64,000 nucleotides of DNA from Copromyces sp. CBS 386.78 (lineage: Eukaryota > Ascomycota > Sordariomycetes > Sordariales > Sordariaceae), in the NCBI GenBank assembly GCA_030685235.1, contig MU839109.1:248001-312000 (forward strand). The letters are read 5' to 3'. Positions within the stretch are counted from its first letter, which is position 1. Each line of letters starts with the position of its first letter. The position numbers and the translations under genes are program-made. Under the pieces are notes generated by a model. It was not told where the DNA came from and searched no databases. It was given only the letters and a program-made list of their open reading frames with translations. This document shows positions 10,897 through 19,266 of the stretch, piece after piece.

Positions 10897-11680
10897 CTAC
10901 GACAAAGTAGGAACATCCCAAGGCGCCCAACTCTTCAAATCCACCTTGGCCGAGCTCCTCTCCACCGCCGCCGGCGCCGTCCCCGAATTGAGCAAGAAAT
11001 AATTAATATAGCTCGTCAACTCGCTCAGCTGGCTGCTCGGGAACTGGCAATGGGAATGCCCCCCGACCAGCGAAAAGCCCATAAGATTCGGCACCCCATA
11101 CGCCTTATACATCAACCGTCCAGCCTGCATGCACCCCGTCGTCGACACGACGGGGCCCAGCCAGTCGATATCGTTCTTTCCTGCCCCCGACTCCTGCGGC
11201 ATAAGGCGCCCTTCAATGCCGTTGCGGCTGCACCCTGTGACGCCCAGGCGCTTGGGGTCGATTCCGTCCCGAAGAAGACTGCACTTGTTCTTGTTCGAGC
11301 GCGTCGACGAGCCGGTCCACGCCGTCAGAGCCCCCGCCGAGTGCGAGCTGCCGAACAGAGTGTAGAACTTGCCCTTGCCGCGCGAGGACCCGCCGGATAG
11401 CTGCACAAAGTCGTCGTTGGGGAAAGTGATGGAGGCGACGTTGCTGGGGATCGGGATCGAGGAGCCGCCCATGCCGATGATGGCTGGGAAGGGCCCGTGC
11501 CCGAAGAGGGTTTCTTGATGGAGGCCGAGAAGGACACCGTCTGGTTGCCGATACCGAGGCCGTGGGGTAGCTGCCGGCTACGGAGCATTGGCGCTCAAAG
11601 AGTTGGGAGGCTGGGGCCGCGACGGCGACGGCGAAGGAAGCCGCGCTGGCGAGCAGGAGGGCCGACGTGAGGTGGACCAT
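10897..11680 (-). pseudogene. decayed CE15 glucuronoyl esterase (CIP2-like) gene
   Basis: Intact family members are secreted esterases that cut the lignin-glucuronoxylan ester bond. Recognisable pieces lie in order but in different frames. A signal peptide opens at 11680 (MVHLTSALLLASAASFAVAV) and runs to ERQCSVAGSYPT. Next comes SFSASIKKPS in a second frame, then MGGSSIPIPSNVASITF from about 11472 in a third. GVDRLVDALEQ returns to the first frame. GVTGCSRNG (nucleophile Ser), PQESGAG (acid) and GGHSHCQFP (His) share the final frame to the stop at 10897. About 65 codons are missing after SYPT, and about 75 between PQESGAG and NDIDWLGP. Residues just after the nucleophile are also gone. The remnant is 784 bp against roughly 1.2 kb for an intact gene. 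Several independent frame changes plus deletions make sequencing error unlikely as the whole explanation. Confidence 0.85.
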
Positions 11681-11743
11681 GATGACTGACTGACTTGCTT
11701 GATGATGGTGTACAGGTGGGAAGACGAGTGTTTCCAACTTCAC

Positions 11744-13311
11744 TCATGAATTCAGCATGTCGGGTCTTATATGGTTTTTTGATCTGCCGAGGCCATTGAG
11801 TGAACGGCACAGTAAAGTTACCGTGTTCCTGGGCGAAATCTGGTACTCCAGCCATGAGCGTTTCTGTTAACCTCAGACAGTCCTCTCAAGCAAGTGCTTG
11901 CCAACGTCGGACAATACGATGAAAGGTTTCGTCTTGGCACTATGGATGAGAACAAAAGCGTCGAGGCAATTCGCAACATCGTCGACCGTGGACCGTGTGA
12001 TGCTAATATGGATATTTGGCATGACATGGGACATCTTCCCGTCCCCGGATCCCAGATTTGTCCCCCGATTCGTGCCGGCTGTTATGACACTCTACTGCCG
12101 AATGCAGGTGCGGCTTCTGGAACACCGAACTTGGAGACGATATTTTCCGGGGGAACGGCAAAAGGCCCAAGAGTTCTTGTATCAAGTTTTTCCACATCAT
12201 GACAAATGGGCACATGGTGTTCAACTGCTGGTCCACCGACGAGCTTGAACGAGTTGGACAACATGCCAAGTCCGCAACAAATACAAGATGGCGTCTAATG
12301 GAATATACTCTCCACGACGTTGGTGCAGAGGAACAAAAGCTCTCCCCCTGTCTGCTCCCTTTCTGCCCGAGGGTTGCAATCTGGGACAAGTACCGAAGAG
12401 GCTGAAAAGACAGCAGGTCCTTCAATGCAACATGGCAAACCTGGGCTATGTCGATCTTCAGTGGTGCCCATCGTGGCTTTCAGTATCTCTTGGTCAATGG
12501 TATTTTCCCTGGTCATCACATGTGTATCGCCATTCCGGATGAGGACTGCCACTCTGAGTACTGTCACTCTAAGTACTTTTACTATTTGCAACACATGATG
12601 CCCGGAAACTGTCATCCAAGCAACCAAGTTAATCACACGCCACGGCATGCCTCCGTTTTCAGACATGCTCATCCAGATAATAAAGCATCTGCAGATTACT
12701 CGGGCATTAGGTCAAATTACTTTGACTTGCAAGCCCGGAAACACCAAATTGTCGAATGAAGCAGCCCTCACATTGGTGGACAATCTAATCTGCCTCTTAG
12801 CACTCTTTGCTCGCTCCTTTTCATATGTGGTCCCCCTGTCTACCCTCTCCATCGGCTGCGACTTGATCATAGTAGCCATATGCACGATATATCCAAGGAA
12901 GACAAAAAGCCAACGAAGTCAACCCCATATCTTCCATGTCACTTTCTCGCACACAGTTATCCGTTCCATACCTTAATCATGTTTCTCTTGGCAACAACTT
13001 AACTCTCTTGGCATCGCCCTTCTCCGGCTTTGGTTCCAGCTCGGGCTCCGTCCGGACCGGCTCTCGTCTCGTCTCGTCTCGGCTCACGGCGGACTAGACT
13101 TAGTAGCTAACTATATTGTTGGGTGGTGTTTGGGATCCGGGGTAAGTATACCTAGTACTTAGTCGTCCATCTACAAACCGGCCTTTTTATTCCGTTCTAT
13201 CTTTATTGATGTTTACTTCTGAAGAGAACTCGAATCGAACAGTAAGTTGTTTTCCGGCTACGGGCTAGGTACCTATGGTAAAATAGTTCCAGTGGCTAAG
13301 TAACATTTGTC

Positions 13312-13312
<1 letters not shown>
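11744..13312. other. intergenic; no supported gene
   Basis: Short plus-strand frames near 11894-12202, 12199-12405, 12448-12759 and 12647-12976 do not join through consensus splice sites that I can see and carry no domain I recognise. A (CTCGT)n-like run lies near 13063-13085. The stretch may hold eroded coding sequence, but nothing can be named. Confidence 0.45.

Positions 13313-13364
<52 letters not shown>
13313..13364. repeat. poly-A tract (A52)
   Basis: Fifty-two consecutive A residues, about 225 bp left of the first MITE. Homopolymer length is likely to be unreliable in the assembly. Confidence 0.9.
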
Positions 13365-13366
<2 letters not shown>

Positions 13367-13445
13367 AATACGTCGTCCCAGGACCGAGGATATGGCCAGG
13401 GTATGGATGATTTCCAGGTTTCATTCGTTCTCAGCCGCATCTCCG

Positions 13446-13476
<31 letters not shown>

Positions 13477-13489
13477 TTCCTTCCTTCCT
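13446..13489. repeat. (TTTC)n/(TTCC)n microsatellite
   Basis: A run of TTTC tetranucleotides passes into TTCC tetranucleotides, giving a pure pyrimidine block between the poly-A tract and the first MITE. Confidence 0.9.
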
Positions 13490-13587
13490 GTCCCTGAGCA
13501 GTGGACGTACAGGTCCTTCCTCGCGGGTATTGAAGTGACTGACTTTCTGATGACAGGTTCACGGACGGGATATAATCTTACCAGCTA

Positions 13588-13952
13588 TAGTAGGGTCCCC
13601 TGTTCCAGCACCCCCCATTTCGAGCAAACCCCCCTGTTGCAACAACCCCTAGAGCAAATTTTGCATTTTTTTGCTGAGTAAGCGCAACCTTGCAACTAGC
13701 AACATAAATGTTAAAAGTTGCTCTTAAATTTGTATGGGAAGGTGAAATTTTGGGGCGGAAAAAAGGGTAGAAAGAGTAAGGGTTAGGGTTAGTATAGTCT
13801 TATAGCGGGGGACAAAAGTTCGGGCCTCGGCTTCTTTTTGGGTGGTTTTGGTAGTGCGGCCCGTGCACCCTACCCTAGTCCCAGCAACACCCCCTGTTCC
13901 AACTACCCCTTTGCCTGGATTTTGGGGGTTGCCAGAACAGGGGACTTGACTG
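13588..13952. mobile_element. 365-bp MITE with TA duplication, Tc1/mariner (Fot1/pogo-like) type
   Basis: Imperfect terminal inverted repeats begin TAGTAGGGTCCCCTGTTC on the left and, read inward on the other strand, CAGTCAAGTCCCCTGTTC on the right. They share a GTCCCCTGTTC core and a following C-rich segment. A TA dinucleotide flanks each end (13586-13587 and 13953-13954), as expected for Tc1/mariner insertion. There is no transposase frame, so it is non-autonomous. The subterminal zones repeat CCCCTGTT-type words in direct and inverted order. TTAGGG-type repeats lie at 13777-13792. CAGTCAAGT-like ends recall fungal Fot1/Pot elements from memory; the exact family is unverified. Confidence 0.75.
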
Positions 13953-13995
13953 TACTTACTAACTTTGATTACCTAGCCAGTGCATGGATACTTAA

Positions 13996-14414
13996 GAGGG
14001 TGATCGGTAGCCCAGATTTTAGTTGACTGCGGTCAGAAATTGGTACTTTCGGTCAGCCAGTCGCATAGACCAGTACTGACGCGGTAAAATCCCTTTTGCC
14101 AAGAATGTTGCATAGCTAGCTCGCCCCGCCTAGTCAGAATCATGATCGTTCTGGAAAGTGCTGAAATATACTGGGTATAGGATGGTAAATCTAGGGTGGC
14201 GTGCTAAGATTCGCGAAATTTCATCAAAAAAGCACCCTTTTTGTACTGACGGCAGTCAGCCAGATGCGCGCGATTTAATTGGCTATATACGCGCGGGTGG
14301 GTCAATTTTGCTGACCGGCTGACGAGCGCTAAAATCTAGTACAAATGGCCGGAGCGAGCTACCGATCACGTTGCTGACCGCGGTCAGCTAAAATCTGGGC
14401 TACCGATCACCCTC
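13996..14414. mobile_element. 419-bp MITE with 41-bp TIRs and TAA duplication (PIF/Harbinger-like)
   Basis: The left end (13996-14036) matches the reverse complement of the right end (14374-14414) at 39 of 41 positions; both differences are C/T transitions. Ends start GAGGGTGATCGGTAGCCCAG. A TAA triplet flanks both sides (13993-13995 and 14415-14417), the target duplication typical of PIF/Harbinger elements. The inner end of the right TIR is the perfect 14-bp palindrome CTGACCGCGGTCAG (14374-14387). The word GCTACCGATCAC occurs twice at the right end, once inside and once in the TIR. No transposase is encoded. Confidence 0.8.
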
Positions 14415-14454
14415 TAAAACATGACGTTCCCATTTCTCAGTTCAGTTCAATTGG

Positions 14455-14479
14455 AAAAAAAAAAAAAAAAAAAAAAAAA
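14455..14479. repeat. poly-A tract (A25)
   Basis: Uninterrupted A run about 40 bp beyond the second MITE. Confidence 0.9.
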
Positions 14480-15034
14480 GCATGCTGTATACAACCTGCA
14501 CAAATTCGCGTTCGAATGTTCCAGGTGTCTGGATATGCTCGTGTGCACATACGGGTATGCTGTGCTCAACTTATGAATTTCCATTACGATCTCACCAATT
14601 TCAGTATTGGTAGGTTTTCAAGCTGATTATCTCCTCTTGGGTAACTTTTCCATTTCTTTGAATGATGCATCCCGGATCTCTTCCGTGTTCCCTCCGGCTC
14701 CCGCCCCGGCCCCACCCGGTGTCCGGCCGAGCGAATCCACTGTTCTGCCAACCGAACTCCACCGAGTCCACAAATCCACTGATCCGCACTAAAACTTTTT
14801 TTATGTAGCAATCCACAGTGGACTTCCAACATACCTTAGATATCCACCAAGACGGGACCCCTGTGCGGCCCTGCCCAAACTAAAGAAAAAACATTTATAT
14901 TTCGAAAAAAAAAAAAAAATCCGATAAAAACAAACTCAAAAAAATTTGTTGAACTCCACCAACACAGAGCACCATACCATGCCATGCTCACACATAGGAT
15001 GAACAAATTCTCTGAATCAGACATCCAACAAAAA
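14480..15034. other. intergenic upstream of tRNA-Arg
   Basis: No gene supported. An A-rich block lies near 14905-14945. The frames at 14584-14832 are low-confidence shadows without domains. Confidence 0.5.
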
Positions 15035-15106
15035 GGTCCGCTGGCTCAATGGCAGAGCGTCTGACTACGAATCAGGAGGTTCCAGGTTCGACCCCTGGGT
15101 GGATCG
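15035..15106 (+). tRNA. tRNA-Arg (anticodon ACG)
   Basis: A 72-nt cloverleaf without intron. The acceptor stem 15035-15041 pairs with 15099-15105 with two G-U pairs, and G15106 is the discriminator. The D stem is GCTC/GAGC. The anticodon arm is TCTGA-CTACGAA-TCAGG, with ACG at 15067-15069. The T arm is CCAGG-TTCGACC-CCTGG. ACG is read with A34 as inosine and decodes CGN arginine codons. A T-rich run right after the gene (from about 15109) suits RNA polymerase III termination. Confidence 0.97.
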
Positions 15107-16109
15107 AGTTTTTCTTTGAATTAATATTTTTTTCCCCCGTCGTTTCCTTTTCTTTTTGCTTTTTGATGGCAACGAAGTCTTTTATTGTATTTCAACTGTG
15201 AATGGATGGCCTTTACTTACCTTACGAGGGAATGGGATGGGATGGGATCCGATGCGTTGACCTCCACAAGTACACAAGTACCAATGGTACCTTATCTACG
15301 GTGCGGTAGGTAGGTCTTCCTTTTCGGGTTTGTTCTTTAGTATTACCTTACCCCTCCCCTAGTGAACAAACCCGTCGGTTATGTTTTCCATGTCTTGGTT
15401 TGTGGCGTGTGGTCGTTTTGTTCAAGGAGATAGATCAAGAACTATATTTCTTGTTCGCTGACGGAAGTGATAATGACGGGAGGGATTCGATGTTTAGCAC
15501 AGGGAGGGGCCCAATCATGGTTCGGACTCCTGACCTGATATCCTCAGCTTGACATTCCGTTTCATGGATTCACCGGGGACGGAATTCTCAAAGCAGATTG
15601 ATTGATTGATTGATTGGGTTTCATCTTATGCATTGAGTGAGCTATGAACTAACCTGTTTCCATCACCATGAATGAATGAACTTTGGCTGGCTGGCTGGCC
15701 TCCGTTGTTACGCCAAGGTCGTGCTTCTTTCTTTCTTTCTTTCTTCCTTCTTCCTCGTTTTTAAAGTCTAGAATAGCGGTGCCTAGTAGGTAGGTGTGAT
15801 TGCTTTGTGGTGTACCTGTCGCACCATAAGTACCTTGGCGACTGACATTGACTGACTGGACCCAGAGTTTATAGCAGGCAGTTAGTTGGTCAGTTGGAAA
15901 TGCCCTGGAACACTACTTAGAGATAGACCTGCACTCTTAACCCGGGCCCTCCGTTCAGCACCTCCCATAAATTACCCTCTTTCCCTCCCAGCTTATCCTC
16001 TCCTCTCCTTCCTTCCTTTATTCCCCTTCATACCCCCGGGCCCTTTAATCCCCCTACCTACCTCCCCCTCCCTAGATCCTACCCCCTTTTATCCCCCCCA
16101 CCTCCCTTA
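15107..16109. other. intergenic between tRNA-Arg and RMI1-like gene
   Basis: No gene supported. Contains (ATTG)n at about 15596-15617, (GGCT)n near 15685-15698, (TTTC)n near 15726-15746, TAGG words near 15307 and 15788, and a C/T-rich stretch from about 15940 to 16109. Confidence 0.55.
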
Positions 16110-17102
16110 TTACTGCCGTTGAACCTCCCCTCTCAACCTCTCCAACCTCCCAGCCTCCCAAACCCTCCCCCACCCATCCACCCTGCCCCCCAGCACTTTG
16201 ACCGACCCAGGCTCCAACAACAGCAACCCCCTCGCCACTTTGGTGCCCCTTTTTAGCAAAATCTTGCACCCAATCGGCGTTCCCCCAATCATCGTTTTCC
16301 CGTTATTACTAACAAACTGCGGCACTCCTATCTCGTCGACCCGGCAAAGTTCCAACGCAAAGAGCCGCTGGCCGGCGCAGTCCTGGACGACGAGTTTGTG
16401 CGTGGCGTTTTTGCGCTCTCGTTCCTTTTTTGCCTGGGCTGCTGCCTGCTGTGCTGCTGATTGGGTCTGTTGGGTCTGTTGGGCCTGTTGGGCTTGGGTT
16501 TGCTGCGTCGTCGCGCCCGCGCCGTCGCCATCGCCATCGCCATGATCGCCTAGGTCCAGTCCATCGACTTCCTCGGAGTGGCCGGTGGATGGGCCGGTGG
16601 GTAACCGGATGACTTGTCTACCGCGGGTTTGTTCACCGCGTTCGATAGCCTCCAACTCTTCGACGACTTCCCACTTGGACCGGTTCAAGTTTTCTATGTC
16701 TAGCACTTGTACTACCACGTCGCGGTCTAGGACCTGCTGTTCTTTGTCTTTGGCAGCTTTGGGAGAACCCGCCCCCGCCCCGGGTCCTCGTCCGAGTCCA
16801 AGTCCAAGTCCTGTCACTTGCTGCTGTTGAGCTTGAGCTTGAGCTTGAGCTTGTTGACGAGTCAAGGAAGCGGGGAAAGTATGCGCGGCTACCCATTGCG
16901 GGTCTAAGAGTCCTGGGGTGGATAGGTCGGAGGAAAGTAAGCGGAGGCGAGCGGTGGCTAGCAAAGAGGGGAGGGGCGGGACGCGGGTGGTGTTGGAGGG
17001 GATGAGGGTGGCTAGCCAGGTGAGAGAGGGGATGGGGAGGGAGGTGGTGGGCCAGGAGGCGGAGAGTTGGCGGTGGAGGGTGAGGGCTGTTTCCATTTTC
17101 AT
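16110..17102 (-). CDS. rmi1: RMI1-like subunit of the RecQ-Top3-Rmi1 complex
   Basis: Rmi1 binds Top3 and a RecQ helicase, stimulating double Holliday junction dissolution in the nucleus. The 330-aa frame starts with a helical segment (about residues 10-65), as in the Rmi1 N-terminal domain. It ends with the conserved core KLVVQDCAGQRLFALELC, then GTPIGCKILLKRGTKVARG and LLLLEPGSVKVLGGRVDGW, the OB-fold strands of the family. Between VVVQVLDIENLNRSKWEVVE and that core lies a low-complexity insertion with Gly/Asp and TQQ/AQQ repeats. A further Gln/Gly-rich stretch sits nearer the N-terminus. I placed the start at 17102. A second ATG (17096) lies two codons in, and the open frame runs upstream to 17210, so the exact start is uncertain. 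No intron seen. Confidence 0.8.
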   Translation of the reverse strand: MKMETALTLHRQLSASWPTTSLPIPSLTWLATLIPSNTTRVPPLPSLLATARLRLLSSDLSTPGLLDPQWVAAHTFPASLTRQQAQAQAQAQQQQVTGLGLGLGRGPGAGAGSPKAAKDKEQQVLDRDVVVQVLDIENLNRSKWEVVEELEAIERGEQTRGRQVIRLPTGPSTGHSEEVDGLDLGDHGDGDGDGAGATTQQTQAQQAQQTQQTQSAAQQAAAQAKKERERKNATHKLVVQDCAGQRLFALELCRVDEIGVPQFVSNNGKTMIGGTPIGCKILLKRGTKVARGLLLLEPGSVKVLGGRVDGWGRVWEAGRLERLRGEVQRQ

Positions 17103-17945
17103 TTTGATGTGGTTTGGTGCTCGTGGTGACAGATGGTTGTTGTCGTTGACTTGGTACGATGGCGCTTGGGGTTGATGGTTTAATGTTCGGTGATGGGCAT
17201 GTGAGGTCAAGATGAGTTTGTCTTTGTCAGATGGTGGATTAATGGTATGCCTGTGACGGCGTGTTTGTGGTTTCTCGTGATCCGGTTTATTTTGGTCGTG
17301 ATGTTTCTCCGTGCAAGATGCTGGTGTTTTCGAACCTCTTGTTTCTCCAAATCAGAAGACCCACTGAATGTCCTTGGGATATCGTTCGCTTCTGTGGCTG
17401 GCTGTTCGCGCGTCCCTGTCGTTATTCAGAAAATGACGAGTAATTTTTCCACCACGGAATCATGGATTTTGGGAGCCGGCGAGGACGGGGAGGAAGTTTT
17501 GGTAAGAGCCCAGTGTCTGTGAAGGTGAAGGTGGAAGCGAGACACGAAGTCGCGGGATTGAGCATCAAGGTTCTTATTCTAGAATCCGGGTTATAGCGTT
17601 ACGCAACAGCACTATTAGTGCGGCCATGCATTTGTTCTGTCAACGCTAACAGTTCTGTTAGCATTTTCTTTCACTGCATGAACGGGCCTGTGCTCAACGA
17701 AAGCTGCACCCGCAACAAGATTGGACGGGCAACAATCGGAGAAGTCGCGAACAATAACCATGGATTTAACGCATCTTCTGTCTAAAGCCAAGTCCAATAG
17801 ACGGCATCCTTAGGTGTGTGTTATTCTATTACCTTTTATTGCCTTGTGGAAAAATGACGGAGCTCAGTTCTCGATGTCCGATATGGACATGGAACCTAGC
17901 GATAAAAAAACCAAAATTTGAGTTCCCCCAAGCAACAAACGCAAC
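17103..17945. other. promoter side of RMI1-like gene; no further gene
   Basis: Upstream region of the minus-strand RMI1-like gene. The small frames here show no domain, and no repeats of note were seen. Confidence 0.5.
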
Positions 17946-18019
17946 GGTCCGATGGTGTAGTTGGTTATCACGTCAGTCTAACACACTGAAGGTCCCCAGA
18001 TCGAGCCTGGGTCGGATCA
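17946..18019 (+). tRNA. tRNA-Val (anticodon AAC)
   Basis: A 74-nt cloverleaf without intron. Acceptor GGTCCGA pairs with TCGGATC (18012-18018), with A18019 as discriminator. The anticodon arm is TCAGT-CTAACAC-ACTGA, with AAC at 17980-17982. The T arm is CCCAG-ATCGAGC-CTGGG. A34 as inosine would read GUN valine codons. A T7 run a few bases downstream is a likely Pol III terminator. Confidence 0.97.
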
Positions 18020-18261
18020 TCTTTTTTTGCTATTTTTCATCCCCCTTTTGAACTCCCTTTTTTTTTTCTTTTTTTTTCTCTTTCCCTAAGGGCTCACTCC
18101 TCTGACATCAGAGTTTAAGAACTTGAAGCATCATGTCTTCTCGCATTGCTTCTCTCAGTTCCACGATATGCTTGTAAAATAAGACACCCAAGTCCTTCCC
18201 TACCTTCTTTCCTTGCCTCTTTTCTTTCCTTTTTCCTTGCCTCTTTTCTTTCCTTTTTCCT

Positions 18262-18292
<31 letters not shown>

Positions 18293-19266
18293 CCCCAACA
18301 TCTATTCTACAATTCCTTGACTTCCGTTCCTTCCTTGCTTTCCCAGCCAGGGCCTCTATTCTAGGTAGTCTAGTCTAGAAATAGCTACCTAGCTTCCCTT
18401 AGTTCATTGCCTTGTCATCACATCAACTTGGTACCCCCGCCGTCCGGCCTGGCCTCGAAGCGGCTGCAGACTAGACTACTACAAGGTAGTAAGTGGAAGA
18501 CGACTATACAGGACGCTTCTAGTCCTGACGAGTATGTACATACATACATCTGCTTACTTACTTGCCTTCCACTTGTGTGCGTGTCACGCACGCCGCCCCA
18601 AAACAAACACATTAACAACAATGGAAGGGGACAAAACGAAGGTAGTGAGTAAGTAGGTAGGTAACAATGGAAATCGCTTTGTTTTTCTACCTACTTGTAC
18701 ACCATTTAGGCTGCTAGTGTACCTACTGCTTTTTATTCCATTCCAAAAGTACCTTGGGTAGGTACGTAGGATTTCGCTTCATCCTGATTCCTGACTGACA
18801 AAAAATAAACCAGTAGTACATACACATATCTAGTTTCGGTCTTATCCATCTTCTTCTTCTTCTTCTCATTCTTCAAAAAGTCAGACTCCCTAGCCCCAGC
18901 AATCTATGTCCATGACCCCTTAACTTCCCAGTTTGCCTCCTGCTGGTTCGATAGCATCGGCACAACAACGTCCCGCTCATACTGTCATGATGTCGTCGCT
19001 GTTGGGATATACTCTTCTGGCACACACAACGTGGTGCCGCTCATCCGTTGGCACTATGTTCTCTGGTGCATGTTCTGGCCGTGTCCGCTTGCACTTCCAC
19101 TCACCGCCGTTGGATACGTGATCATGGTAATTTCCGGATCCGAAGCTTTCGGCACGGTATACTCTTCGGGATGAATGTTTGACACCTCAAATACCTCGGC
19201 CTCGGGGTTCATCCGAGGTGGCGGCAACTGATACGGGTTTGGGGGTTGAAAGCCATCTGGGGTCTG
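18020..19266. other. intergenic between tRNA-Val and the 1354-aa gene
   Basis: Pyrimidine-rich from about 18055 to 18295, ending in a T run of more than 20. A 24-bp unit CCTTGCCTCTTTTCTTTCCT plus four T is directly repeated at 18211-18234 and 18235-18258. TAGG words occur near 18362, 18655 and 18760, and (TTC)n near 18850-18866. No gene supported. Confidence 0.6.
18211..18258. repeat. 24-bp pyrimidine tandem duplication
   Basis: Two exact, abutting 24-bp copies inside a longer C/T-only block, continuing into a T homopolymer. Confidence 0.85.

Noticed and set aside
10771..11400. 209-codon plus-strand frame
   Set aside because: Antisense to the CE15 remnant, with no recognisable motif; open only by composition.
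14372..14414. CRISPR-like short repeats near the MITE right end
   Set aside because: Only two copies of a 12-bp word, fully explained by nested terminal repeats. No array with regular spacers exists anywhere in the window.
13588..14414. RIP mutation signature in the MITEs
   Set aside because: Only a few C/T differences are visible between ends, and in the 41-bp TIR pair they are not in the CpA context typical of RIP. Too few for a conclusion.
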